Positions 53,431 through 62,472 of a DNA stretch of 64,000 bases are shown one piece after another. The stretch is taken from NCBI GenBank assembly GCA_050290865.1, contig JBNKIW010000001.1, forward strand, positions 124,001 to 188,000, read 5' to 3'. Below the pieces are notes generated by a model. The model did no database searches. It saw only the letters and a list, made by a program, of their open reading frames with translations, and was not told the origin of the DNA. Made by a program: the position numbers and the translations under genes. This stretch comes from JARRLC01 sp050290865. Its GTDB lineage: Bacteria > Pseudomonadota > Alphaproteobacteria > Rhizobiales > Rhodomicrobiaceae. Numbering within the stretch: position 1 is the stretch's first letter; each line of letters opens with the position of its first letter.

Positions 53431-54242
53431 TCGAGTTGAGCGACGAACTGCTGCTGGCCTATGTAGACGGACAGTTGGACAAGCCGCAGGCTACCGTCGT
53501 CAGCCATCTTCTGCGGGACGATGCGGAACTGATCCACCGCACCGGGCGGTTGCAGCAGACGCAGGCACGCCTGCTCGACACATTCGGCGCGCTTCTGCGC
53601 GAGGGCCCGGTCAACGCGTCCGCTCAACCGCGGGGGGGCAACAGGCGCAAAGCAGCGCGCAGCGCATTCTGCCAAGCCGGACGGTTCCTGACGATGGGCA
53701 TGATCGGCATGTTGCTGCTGCTCGGAGCCTCCGCCGGTCTGACGATCGCGTATTATTCCGGTTTCAGCCAGACACCCGCGCCGGCGCCGCGCGTGGAAGA
53801 CACCGCTCTGCAGATGCCACCCTCGAACTGGGCGGAGGACATGGCCGAACTGCACGCCTTCTTCACGACCGACACCGTCGCCGTCAGTCCGGACAGCCAG
53901 ACCAACGCCGAGGTGGTGAAATTTCAACTCGCCAAGCTGTCCAACAAGCTGACGCTGCCCAACTTCTCCTCGAACGGCCTGAGGTTCACGCGCGGCCAGC
54001 TCATGTCCTATCGCGGCAGCAAGCTGATGCAGCTCATCTACACCAGCAAGTCCAAGCCGCTCGTTGCCATGTACATATCGACGGGCCAGGGGCAGACACC
54101 GGTCCTGCCCGGCCAGTTCGGCGATGTGAAAACGGTGAGTTGGTCGGCAAGGGGCCTTCGCTTCGTCATCGCCGCCGACATGACCCATGACGCTCTGCGT
54201 GGCCTGGCGGCCAGAGCACGGGCGCAGCTGGGTAAACTTTGA
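53427..54242 (+). CDS. Anti-sigma factor-like transmembrane protein
   Basis: The 271-residue protein has the short N-terminal helix pattern of RsiW-type anti-sigma factors (LSDELLLAYVDGQLDKPQATVVSHLLRDDAELIHR) without the zinc-binding HxxxCxxC, one membrane helix (about 87-108, MGMIGMLLLLGASAGLTIAY), and a periplasmic part of unknown family. Overlap with the sigma-like gene indicates a coupled pair that should be sequestered at the membrane. The signal and target genes are unknown. Confidence 0.75.
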   Translation: MIELSDELLLAYVDGQLDKPQATVVSHLLRDDAELIHRTGRLQQTQARLLDTFGALLREGPVNASAQPRGGNRRKAARSAFCQAGRFLTMGMIGMLLLLGASAGLTIAYYSGFSQTPAPAPRVEDTALQMPPSNWAEDMAELHAFFTTDTVAVSPDSQTNAEVVKFQLAKLSNKLTLPNFSSNGLRFTRGQLMSYRGSKLMQLIYTSKSKPLVAMYISTGQGQTPVLPGQFGDVKTVSWSARGLRFVIAADMTHDALRGLAARARAQLGKL

Positions 54243-54424
54243 CGCCCGCGGCATTATCCGCTTAGGCTTCCGGCATTCCTCGATTATGGTACGTTATGAG
54301 ACGGAACTGTCCGGCTCATCCGCGATTCCCACGACACTGTTGCGACCTGGCCACGTACTTCGCCGCAGAGTGATCACGTTTCTGGCCTCTTTAGCCGCAC
54401 GGCATTATTTGTTCAGGTCCGGGT

Positions 54425-56131
54425 ATGACCGCGTCGATTTCAAGCCAAGTCGTTTCTCTCGGCAACCTTCTGAGAATGGGCGAGACCTATGTCGTGCCGC
54501 CCTATCAACGCAATTATGCGTGGGAGGAGGGCCAATACGGCGCCTTCTGGTCGGACGTCTCGAAGACGTTTCTGGCGGACGACCGGCCGCGCGACTATCT
54601 CCTCGGCTCGCTGGTCATCAAGAATTCCGGAGCGCCGGGACTGGTGGTGATCGACGGCCAGCAGCGCCTGATCACGACCGCCGTATTGCTGTCGGCGCTG
54701 CGCAACCATCTGAGGACCAGGGGCAGGGCGGACCTCGCCACACGCATCGAAGAGGATTTCCTGGTCAAGTCCGCCGACCGGCGCCAGATCTTCATGTCCT
54801 CGCTCGTGCTCAACAAGACCGACAAATGGTTCTACGACACCTACATATTTCACAGCCGCCCGGCCGCGGACATCGAGCGGCAGGTTGACGACGAGACCTT
54901 GCCGCCGTCGAACCGGCTGATCGCCGAATGCTTCCGCTTCATGCATCGCCGGATCGGGGAGTTGATGGATGGCGGCCGCCAGCTCGAAGACGTGGCCGAG
55001 TCGATCCTCGCCTCCCTCAACGAGCGGGTCCTGGTGATCCGCATCGACGTCAAGGAGGACTATGACGCGTTCGTCCTGTTCGAAACACTGAACGACCGCG
55101 GGCTGGAACTTTCCGAAGCCGACCTTCTGAAGAACCACCTTTTCGCCGTCTCCCTCGACCGTCTCGGCGGGACGCAAGGCAACTGGGATCTGATGGAGCA
55201 GAATCTGGGGCCGGAGCGGCTCATCAGATTCGTGCGCCATCACTGGCTGTCCACACGCGGCCAGATTGGCGAGCGCGGCCTGTACTCGGATATCAAGTCG
55301 GCCATTTCCACGCCAGCCGAGGCCGAGACCTATTCCGCCAGACTCTGCGAGGCATCCGAGCATTACGCCGCTCTGGTCAGCGTGCGCCATCACCTGTGGG
55401 CATCGTTTCCGAACGAGCAGCAGCCGCTGATCCGTGATTTGATCGATACTATCGCCATCCTGCGACCCGAGCAGCTCTTCATCGTGCTCCTCGCAGCGCT
55501 GGAAGTGGACCGGCGCAACGTCCTCGACCTCCTGCGCATGATGGTGACCTTCACCTTTCGCTACAACACCGTCTGCAACCTGACGCCCTCCGCTCTCCTG
55601 CAGCCCTTCATCGCCGCGGCGCGCGACATCCGCGAGACGCGCCGCGTTGACGTGCCGGTCCTGTTCCGCAAATACCTTGAAAAGCTGTACCCGGATGACA
55701 GCCAGTTTCACTCGGCCTTCTCGCGCAAGATCATCCGCAGCAACGCACAGGCACGCTATATCCTGGCCTGCATCAACGATTTTCTCTCGCCGAGCCCGTC
55801 GATGCGCACCGAGAGCGATCCCTACACGACCAATCTCGAACACATTCTGCCGAAGCGGTATGGCCCGGCATGGGCGGCGGCGCGGCGCGATTTTCCCGGC
55901 GGGATCGACAAATATGTCTACCGGCTCGGCAATATGACGCTGATTTCCACGCGCCTGAACAGCGATATCGGCAATGCGGATTTCGCTACGAAGAAGAAGG
56001 TCTATGCAAGCGACTGCCTGGGCATCACGCGCAAGGTTCTGGAAGCCGACAAGTGGACCGCGGCGGAGATCAAGAACCGTCAGAACTGGCTGGCAAGTCA
56101 TGCGTGCAAACTCTGGCGATATCCTCCGTAA
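54425..56131 (+). CDS. DUF262/DUF1524 (GmrSD-like) nuclease-type protein
   Basis: The 568-residue protein combines an N-terminal DUF262 ParB-like domain (VVPPYQRNYAWEE, VIDGQQRLIT) and a C-terminal DUF1524 HNH-type nuclease domain (LEHILPKRY, then YRLGNMTLISTRLNSDIGNADFATKK). This is the arrangement of GmrSD and BrxU type IV restriction enzymes, which cut modified phage DNA using NTP. Whether this enzyme is active is not known. It stands alone, without Brex, Dnd or methylase genes beside it. The ATG at 54425 follows GGG but no strong site. Confidence 0.88.
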   Translation: MTASISSQVVSLGNLLRMGETYVVPPYQRNYAWEEGQYGAFWSDVSKTFLADDRPRDYLLGSLVIKNSGAPGLVVIDGQQRLITTAVLLSALRNHLRTRGRADLATRIEEDFLVKSADRRQIFMSSLVLNKTDKWFYDTYIFHSRPAADIERQVDDETLPPSNRLIAECFRFMHRRIGELMDGGRQLEDVAESILASLNERVLVIRIDVKEDYDAFVLFETLNDRGLELSEADLLKNHLFAVSLDRLGGTQGNWDLMEQNLGPERLIRFVRHHWLSTRGQIGERGLYSDIKSAISTPAEAETYSARLCEASEHYAALVSVRHHLWASFPNEQQPLIRDLIDTIAILRPEQLFIVLLAALEVDRRNVLDLLRMMVTFTFRYNTVCNLTPSALLQPFIAAARDIRETRRVDVPVLFRKYLEKLYPDDSQFHSAFSRKIIRSNAQARYILACINDFLSPSPSMRTESDPYTTNLEHILPKRYGPAWAAARRDFPGGIDKYVYRLGNMTLISTRLNSDIGNADFATKKKVYASDCLGITRKVLEADKWTAAEIKNRQNWLASHACKLWRYPP

Positions 56132-56140
56132 AGGCGCGCT

Positions 56141-56581
56141 TCAGGCGCCTGGATCGCTTTGGACGCCATCCGTCTTGCTTCCGCCTCGCGGTTTCTTATC
56201 CAACGGCAGATGGAGAACCGCGCCGCGCGACCGCCGCACGCTCCCCGTCGCCGCCGGGCTTAGCACCGCCGTCAAGCCTGCCACGATCTTCAGCCGCGCC
56301 CGTTCTTCGCGCAGCGCCTCGATCAGCGCCAGATGGCGGTTGAGGTCATAGGTCCAATGCCCGGCCTGCCCGCGCTGCCGCTCGCCGCGCAAGGCCTTCC
56401 GCAGCAGGGCGACCACCCGCGCGGTTGCCGCCTCGCTCGTGTCCGCCAGTTCGTGCGGCCACAGACCGATGAGCTTGGGGAGTTGCGCCACGCGGTCGTA
56501 AGGCGGCTTTGCCGCGCCAACGCCGGTCACTTTGCCGGGCCTGGTGCGAGGTTTCCGTTGATTCGCAGTGGAATGGTTCAT
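56141..56581 (-). CDS. Hypothetical protein, 146 aa
   Basis: A basic protein with Lys/Arg-rich ends. The central part (RVAQLPKLIGLWPHELADTSEAATARVVALLRKALRGERQRGQAGHWTYDLNRHLALIEAL) is helical. GGAG seven bases before the ATG supports expression. Family unknown; it converges with the DUF262 gene. Confidence 0.55.
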   Translation of the reverse strand: MNHSTANQRKPRTRPGKVTGVGAAKPPYDRVAQLPKLIGLWPHELADTSEAATARVVALLRKALRGERQRGQAGHWTYDLNRHLALIEALREERARLKIVAGLTAVLSPAATGSVRRSRGAVLHLPLDKKPRGGSKTDGVQSDPGA

Positions 56582-56666
56582 GACAGGCTCCGTCCGATAA
56601 GGTGCGGAAGCTTGTCACGGTCGCGGCCCGCGGGGATAAATAGGCCGCGAATTCAATGCGATAGTC

Positions 56667-57233
56667 TTAAAAATACTTTATCGCCATCATGATGCGCGCC
56701 GCCCACTCGATGGCCTGATCGTACTGCACCTCACCGCCATTCTCGTGTGGAACCAGCGTCCAGCTACTGTTCCGGCCGCGAACGAGCCGCCTGAGGAGGA
56801 TCGAGCCGTTGCCGACCGAGACGAGGCAGTCGACGCCGTGGGCGTTGTCCAGATCTTCCTCACGCAGACGGTTGGCGATGAGCACGGTTCCCGCCTCGAA
56901 ATAGCCGACGGAGGTATCGAGCCTCACCGCCACCGGATTATCCGCCGGGACTTCGAGGTGGACGATGTTCCCCTGCTCATGCTGGACGCGGGTGACACGG
57001 CCGTGTTCGCCGATACGGCCGATAAGCCGGATCTCACGGCTGGAGCGCGAGCCGATCAGGTCGGCCGGTTCGACCAGGAGCGCCCGCGCGATCTTCTCCA
57101 GCCAGTCGGTCGAGACGGTCATGTTCGCCGTCTCCAGCCGCTGGACAGTCTGCGGCGTGGTCTTGATCTTGTCGGCCAGCTCTTTGAGCGTCATGCCGCG
57201 CAGCTTGCGGAATTCTCTTATTCGGGTTTGCAT
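56667..57233 (-). CDS. XRE/Cro-CI-type regulator with a C-terminal S24-like region
   Basis: The 188-residue protein has an N-terminal HTH (REFRKLRGMTLKELADKIKTTPQTVQRLETANMTVSTDWLEKIARAL) and a C-terminal part with beta structure (GYFEAGTVLIANRL, DCLVSVGNGSILLRRLVRGR) like the S24/LexA-like domains of phage repressors. The catalytic Ser/Lys of active S24 peptidases cannot be assigned with confidence. The ATG at 57233 has AAGAG upstream; a longer version with an unrelated N-terminal extension is open. It is divergent from the DnaA-like gene, whose promoter it could control. Confidence 0.75.
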   Translation of the reverse strand: MQTRIREFRKLRGMTLKELADKIKTTPQTVQRLETANMTVSTDWLEKIARALLVEPADLIGSRSSREIRLIGRIGEHGRVTRVQHEQGNIVHLEVPADNPVAVRLDTSVGYFEAGTVLIANRLREEDLDNAHGVDCLVSVGNGSILLRRLVRGRNSSWTLVPHENGGEVQYDQAIEWAARIMMAIKYF

Positions 57234-57465
57234 CTCGTGTACTCTTGCCGTTTTTTCACTGTAGACGAGATTTTCTTCTGATTTATTAGCCCCATTTTTA
57301 ACTTTTGCCGTAAATTGTATCGAACCGGCGAGGCGTGGAGGTTTGTCCATCCATGGCCCTCCTGGCTGGCTGTTGTCGTTGCAAACGTCCGTGTGTATAG
57401 CGGGGAGATTGGTTTTGGCGTACTTCCCAAATTCGGCATTTCGTATCACGAACCCCGGAACGTTG

Positions 57466-57816
57466 TATGGTGGATCGCATCATACATCTATATATAGTAT
57501 CCACATCCGTCAAATAGTCGAACACTGCGTTACATCCGTACTCCGCGTATCACCTTTCGCGTTGCGTTCGCTCTCCCGCCGCCAGTCGCATGTCGCGCTC
57601 GCCCGGCAGATGGCCATGTATCTCGCCCATGTCGCCTGTGGCCTCTCGCTGACCGAAGTCGGCGTGCTTTTTCAGCGCGATCGCACCACGGTCGCTCACG
57701 GCTGCAGCGTGATCGAGGACCTCCGTGACGATCCGGGTATGGACCGATTACTGATAAACCTTGAGGCCGCCCTCACGGCGCTGCGGCGCAGCGGCATCAA
57801 GGAGGCAGCGCGATGA
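57466..57816 (+). CDS. DnaA domain IV-like HTH protein
   Basis: The last 90 residues match the DnaA C-terminal DNA-binding helix-turn-helix (RRQSHVALARQMAMYLAHVACGLSLTEVGVLFQRDRTTVAHGCSVIED), with the signature DRTTVAHG. There is no ATPase domain, so it is not an initiator but a stand-alone DNA-binding protein common in Rhizobiales. The start is uncertain: the frame has no good ATG and I chose the TTG at 57466 preceded by GGA. Its stop codon overlaps the start of the DUF6456 gene (ATGA). Confidence 0.7.
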   Translation, partial: YGGSHHTSIYSIHIRQIVEHCVTSVLRVSPFALRSLSRRQSHVALARQMAMYLAHVACGLSLTEVGVLFQRDRTTVAHGCSVIEDLRDDPGMDRLLINLEAALTALRRSGIKEAAR

Positions 57817-58712
57817 TGCCAGTCAGGAAGGGCAGATTCTCTCCGTCGGCAAAAATGCATTCAAACCTTGGCAGAATGTTGAATGTTTTTCGCCGTTTAG
57901 CCACAACCGAGGCAATACTCGTGCCGAAAGCGCGCTGCGAGGCGTCTGAAACGGATAAGAATTGTCATAATGCAAGCCATGATCGTGCAGCGACGGTTCT
58001 GTCCGCAAGCGCGGAAGAGGTCCGCGCGTGGCTATCGCAGGAGCTGATCGAGGCGCGCGGCGCGGGCTATGTGCTCTCCGCCACCGGGCTGGCATGGCTC
58101 AAGAGGCAACTCGCTTCGGCCGATGCCTTTCAGGAGCAGCATCAGGCGCGTTCGGCGCGGGAGGTTGACCTTGGCGGAACGAAGCGGCCCGCCATCATCA
58201 ATGACAGCGAAAGCCCGCTGGCCTGGCTTGCCAGCCGCAAGGACAAGAACGGCACACCGCTCCTCTCGCCCTTCCAGTTCCGGGCGGGCGAACGCCTGCG
58301 TGCCGACTACTATTTTGCCGGGCTCACGGCGCGGGTAACGGCGAATTGGAGCGCGGCCGCGGCTTCGGCGCAGGGGGGTGGCGGCAACAACGATCTCGCC
58401 GCACTCACCGATAATGTGCTCGCGGCGCGGCAGCGCGTGGTGCGGGCCCTGGCAGCCGTCGGGCCGGAGCTTTCGGGCGTCCTCGTCGATGTGTGCTGCC
58501 ACCTCAAAGGGCTGGAGGAAGCCGAGAAGACAGAAGGCTGGCCGCAGCGCTCCGGCAAGGTGATTCTGCTGATCGCGCTGACGCGGCTTGCGCGGCACTA
58601 CGGCCTCATCAGCGACAGCAAGCTCACAGCGGGCCTGAAACGAAAAATCCAGCATTGGGGGGCGGAGGACTACCGGCCGGAAGCCGGCGGCACGGGCGGC
58701 GAAGACGAATGA
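57813..58712 (+). CDS. DUF6456 protein
   Basis: A 299-residue protein with the DUF6456 core: NDSESPLAWLASRKDKNGTPLLSPFQFRAGERLRADYYFAGLTARVTANW, then ALTDNVLAARQRVVRALAAVGPELSGVLVDVCCHLKGLEEAEKTEGWPQRSGKVILLIALTRLARHYGL. The function is not known. The pair with a DnaA-like HTH protein is a recurring arrangement in Rhizobiales and suggests joint action on DNA. Confidence 0.85.
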   Translation: MMPVRKGRFSPSAKMHSNLGRMLNVFRRLATTEAILVPKARCEASETDKNCHNASHDRAATVLSASAEEVRAWLSQELIEARGAGYVLSATGLAWLKRQLASADAFQEQHQARSAREVDLGGTKRPAIINDSESPLAWLASRKDKNGTPLLSPFQFRAGERLRADYYFAGLTARVTANWSAAAASAQGGGGNNDLAALTDNVLAARQRVVRALAAVGPELSGVLVDVCCHLKGLEEAEKTEGWPQRSGKVILLIALTRLARHYGLISDSKLTAGLKRKIQHWGAEDYRPEAGGTGGEDE

Positions 58713-58838
58713 ACGCCACACCCGCGTCAATCGGGCACGCCCTCGCTCTGCACTGGTTGCTTCAGATCAAAGCGGTACCTGTCAACTCACTTATGATTGT
58801 TACGCATCGAGGTCATGTCGCAACTGGGGAGAAATCCG

Positions 58839-59039
58839 ATGTTTAAGGTCGCACTTGTCGTGTGGTTGGTGTTGGGATCGACGTTGGCAGGTATCACTGT
58901 CATCGTCATCACGACCGTTCCAAGCCTTTATGCTCAGGGCATGACGCTCATTCCGTGGGCGGCCATCATCGCAGCTATCGTAGCGATTCCGTTGTCATTC
59001 CTTGTCGCCAAACAGATGATGGCCACGTTCAAACGCTAG
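58839..59039 (+). CDS. Small membrane protein, 66 aa
   Basis: Two hydrophobic helices (VALVVWLVLGSTLAGITVIVI and WAAIIAAIVAIPLSFLVA) form an inner-membrane hairpin. GGGGAGA precedes the ATG. Family unknown; some alphaproteobacterial homologues of this type carry no assigned role. Confidence 0.65.
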   Translation: MFKVALVVWLVLGSTLAGITVIVITTVPSLYAQGMTLIPWAAIIAAIVAIPLSFLVAKQMMATFKR

Positions 59040-59185
59040 CCGGGCAACCAAATCCGGGGGCACGGTTCTGCGGGCATGCTGCCAGAGGGGGTGCAGGCGC
59101 CGCAGAACCGAACTTTCACTCGCAAGCCTGCCAGCGGCCTGTTTCGTGAATGCGGGAACGGGGGCGAGGGGAAGGTGTGGCGCAC

Positions 59186-61492
59186 TCAGGCGGCGGCCGT
59201 GTGTTCGTAGATATCCTCCTCCTGGGCATTGTGAATGCGGACCAGAGCGTCGATGGACTCGATGACCCGCTGCGCATCGCGGATCAGGTAGCGGTCCGCG
59301 TTCTCCGGCCGCAGTCCTTCTGCCAGCAGACCCAACAGCCGGGCGAGATGGATGATCTCCCGGTGCGCGCGGCTCATTGCGCTCAGAACCTCGGCATCGG
59401 CAAGATACCGTGCGAGCAGCGGATAGACCTCCGCCTCGTCCCGGCGTTCATGTTTGAGAAGCTCCCTGCCGACGATCCCGTTGGCCTCGGCGATGTGTCT
59501 GACGGCGCTGGCGGCGTCGGCATCGTCGAGTGCGTCGGCGAGCGCCCGGAGGCGATCGAGCGCGACCTGCAGTTCCTCGTGCCCCTCGCGCAGCGCCGCG
59601 ACCGCCTCCGTAGGCATCGCGCGCCGCCGCGGCAGCCCGCCGGGCCGCAGCGCCCTGAGCGCGTTGAGAATGACCGCCACATCGATGGCCTCCTGCGTCA
59701 ACGCCCCGGCGACGGGGGTGAGCCATCCCAGGCTCGCCGCCACCATGGCCACCGCCGCAAGCCCCATCCCCGCCACGATGCTTTCCACCGCGATGCGCCG
59801 TGTGCGCCGGGCAATAGTGACGGCGTCGGAAACCCGGTCGAGCCGGTCCACCATGATGACGACGTCCGCCGCTTCCGATGACGCACTCGCACCTCTCGCC
59901 CCCATCGCGACGCCGGCATGAGCGGCGGCCAGCGCCGGCGCATCGTTGATGCCGTCGCCGACCATCACCGTCGTGTGCAGGCGCCGCTCGCTGATGACGG
60001 CATCGACCTTGTCGGCGGGGACACGGTTGGCGAGCACTGCGTCCAGATCGAGCGCCACGCCCATCGTCTCGGCGGCATCGGTCCGGTCGCCCGTGACCAT
60101 GACGACCCTCGACACGCCCGCCGCGCGCAGCGAACGGATGGCCCGTGGCGTCTCGCGCCGCAACTCGTCGGCAAACAGCAGCGCGCCTGCGGGCCGTCCT
60201 TCGACGGCGACGAAGACGCAGAGCGCCGACCGCCATGATGCCCGGCGCAGGGCGCGCGTCGCCCATTCCTCCGGCTGGCGCCCGCCATAGACATGTTGAA
60301 GCGAGCCGGCTTTCACGTGCTCGCCGTCAATCACGCCCTCAAGGCCGGTGCCGGGGCTCTCGCGCACCTGCGCGGGGATCGCCAGAGGCAGGCGCTTGGC
60401 CTTTGCCGCCTCCACGATCGCAGTCGCAACGATGTGATGCGAGACCTGCTCCAGCGATCCGGCGAGGCGCAGAACCTTATCCGCGCTTTCCCCCGGCGCG
60501 GTCTCGACCGCCACCAGCCGCGCGCCGCCCACCGTGAGCGTGCCGGTCTTGTCGAACATCACCGTATGCGTGCGCGCCAGGACCTCCAGCGGTCCGCCGC
60601 CCTTGACGAGAATGCCGCGCCGGGCCGCCTGCGACACGCCGCCGATGAACGCGACCGGCGCCGCGAGGATGAGCGGGCAGGGGGTTGCCACCACGAGTAC
60701 GGCGAGACCGCGGACGGGATCGCCGGCGAAGAACCACGCCGCCCCCGCCACGCCGAGAGCCAGGGGCAGCAATAAAGCCGCATACCGATCCGCCAGCCGT
60801 ATGAACGGCGCCTTCGCGGTCTGCGCCGCGGCCACCATGCGGACGATCCCGGCATAGGTGCTTTCCCCGGCTGTGGCGGTGGCGCGGAATTCGAAGGCCT
60901 CGCCTGCGTTGAGCGTGCCGCTGTGTACCGGATCGCCCTCAAGCCGCGTCACCGGGATCGGCTCGCCGGTGAGCGCCGACTCGTCGATCACCGCGGGCGC
61001 GCCGACGATCACGCCATCCACCGGTATGACCTCCCCGGCATGCACCGTGATGACATCGCCGAACGCGACCTGTTCGACCGGCACATCCTCCACCACGCCG
61101 TCGCGGCAGCGATGCGCGACCCGCGGCGCGCGGTCGGCGAGTGCGCGCAGGTTGCGTTCGGCGCGGGCGACAGCGAGATCCTCCAGCGCCGTTCCGCCGG
61201 CATACATGACGGCGAGGACGCAGGCGGCCAGCGTTTCGTCCAGAGCCAGTGCTGCGGCCATGGCGAGGAGAGCGACGGCGTCGACCCCCACCCGGCCACG
61301 GCCCAGGTCGCGGATGATCGAAGCGGCGAGCCCGGCGATGACCGGCAGCGTGCCCAAGGTCCACATCCAGCGCGAGGCGCCGCCCAGCCCGAGGAGAGGC
61401 GCCGCGAGCCCGGCTATCAGCGCCAGGAGGGCGACGCTGATCAGGACCCGCCGCGCGTGGTGTCCCGTGAGCAGGTTGAGCACGTCAGACAT
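59186..61492 (-). CDS. P1B-5-type metal ATPase with C-terminal hemerythrin-like domain
   Basis: The 768-residue pump has the P-type core: TGEP at 175-178, the transmembrane metal motif TPCPL at 270-274, phosphorylation site DKTGT at 314-318, and GDGIND at 512-517. TPCPL instead of CPC and the added C-terminal domain define the P1B-5 group, whose characterised members have been linked to Ni and Fe transport. Residues about 625-768 form a helical bundle with metal-ligand-type residues (H638, H666, H681, E686, H710, H715, H754, E758) and the segment HERRDEAEVYPLL, a hemerythrin-like di-iron or oxygen sensor. The residue pair normally HP in the nucleotide domain reads HH (352-353). The gene stands alone. 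Confidence 0.93.
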   Translation of the reverse strand: MSDVLNLLTGHHARRVLISVALLALIAGLAAPLLGLGGASRWMWTLGTLPVIAGLAASIIRDLGRGRVGVDAVALLAMAAALALDETLAACVLAVMYAGGTALEDLAVARAERNLRALADRAPRVAHRCRDGVVEDVPVEQVAFGDVITVHAGEVIPVDGVIVGAPAVIDESALTGEPIPVTRLEGDPVHSGTLNAGEAFEFRATATAGESTYAGIVRMVAAAQTAKAPFIRLADRYAALLLPLALGVAGAAWFFAGDPVRGLAVLVVATPCPLILAAPVAFIGGVSQAARRGILVKGGGPLEVLARTHTVMFDKTGTLTVGGARLVAVETAPGESADKVLRLAGSLEQVSHHIVATAIVEAAKAKRLPLAIPAQVRESPGTGLEGVIDGEHVKAGSLQHVYGGRQPEEWATRALRRASWRSALCVFVAVEGRPAGALLFADELRRETPRAIRSLRAAGVSRVVMVTGDRTDAAETMGVALDLDAVLANRVPADKVDAVISERRLHTTVMVGDGINDAPALAAAHAGVAMGARGASASSEAADVVIMVDRLDRVSDAVTIARRTRRIAVESIVAGMGLAAVAMVAASLGWLTPVAGALTQEAIDVAVILNALRALRPGGLPRRRAMPTEAVAALREGHEELQVALDRLRALADALDDADAASAVRHIAEANGIVGRELLKHERRDEAEVYPLLARYLADAEVLSAMSRAHREIIHLARLLGLLAEGLRPENADRYLIRDAQRVIESIDALVRIHNAQEEDIYEHTAAA

Positions 61493-61850
61493 GGCGGTTA
61501 TCTCCGGCTATCCGGAACAGCGACTGTACACAGGAAATGATCAATAGCGGATGTTTCCGCTACCAAGAATGCCACCATTCCCATTGCGTTCAGCGTTGGT
61601 TGGAAGGGCGAATTCGTCAAATATTAATCATGACTAAGCAATACTTACTACCATAATACAATGGCATTAACTTCCGCACCAGAAACTGTTCTGGATAATT
61701 TACGCTATCTTTGCAACGGCATGGCAGGTTTAACTCTATCGCGGAAAGCGTGGCAGGGCCGGACGGCTCCAGTAATCCGTCCGGAAATTCCCCGCCGATC
61801 CGCGGCGCTGCGAAAATGTTGCCGTTGTGTTCCGTTGCCGGAGAGTTTGT
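61493..61850. promoter_or_regulatory. Divergent promoter region of the metal ATPase and the Sel1-like gene
   Basis: About 360 bp, AT-rich between 61610 and 61720. A 6-bp inverted repeat CCAGAA-N4-TTCTGG lies at about 61679-61694 and could be an operator. No gene is recognised; the ATPase probably has a -35/-10 pair in the AT-rich part, but I cannot name it. Confidence 0.4.
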
Positions 61851-62261
61851 ATGGCCAGGAAGTATTCCCAAAAGAAGAAGAAGACGCCCCCCACCGCCGA
61901 GCATGCGGACGACGCCGAGGCCCTTTTCGTCCTCGGTATCCGCTACTCGACCGGCCGCGACGTCGATCAGGATCTGATTGCCGCGCACAAATGGTTCAAT
62001 CTGGCGGCAATGATGGGCCACGAAGGTGCACGTTCCTGCCGTGGCGATCTCGCGAAAGAAATGACCCCGGCTCAGATTGCCGAGGCGCAGAGACAGGCCC
62101 GCGACTGGATGAAGGCCCGCGATAGCAGCCGCGCAAACGGGGCTGATACCAACTCCGCGGCAACGGCCGCCGCTACCGTCGCGCGGCCAGTCTATGTTCG
62201 CCGCCGCGCCCAGGCAATGCGCAGCGCGCAATCCTTCGCCAGGCTGTGCGCCTGCGCGTAA
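61851..62261 (+). CDS. Sel1-like repeat protein
   Basis: A 136-residue protein with one clear Sel1-like repeat pair (AEALFVLGIRYSTGRDVDQDLIAAHKWFNLAAMMGHEGARSCRGDLAKEM). The N-terminus is Lys-rich and the C-terminus is low complexity, Ala/Arg-rich. GGAGAG with five-base spacing supports the ATG at 61851. It probably mediates protein contacts. Confidence 0.75.
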   Translation: MARKYSQKKKKTPPTAEHADDAEALFVLGIRYSTGRDVDQDLIAAHKWFNLAAMMGHEGARSCRGDLAKEMTPAQIAEAQRQARDWMKARDSSRANGADTNSAATAAATVARPVYVRRRAQAMRSAQSFARLCACA

Positions 62262-62472
62262 GGCCCGCGAGCCCGGCCCTGGCGACCTGGCCTTGAGGCA
62301 AAGCCGGTGGGGGAAAACCTCCGCTGGCGCTTCCTCCCGACGTCTGCTCCCTCCCCCGACCTCATCCGCCGGACGCGCCTATTCACGCAGGCCACTGCGC
62401 TTTCTGCCACGAAACCAACACGATGTGCGGGTGAAACTACCGCGCGCGGACAATAGCGTGGAGGGAGACAGA

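Noticed and set aside
61617..62231. 204-codon frame on the minus strand
   Set aside because: Overlaps the Sel1-like gene, which has a proper ribosome binding site and recognisable repeats; the frame itself has no similarity.
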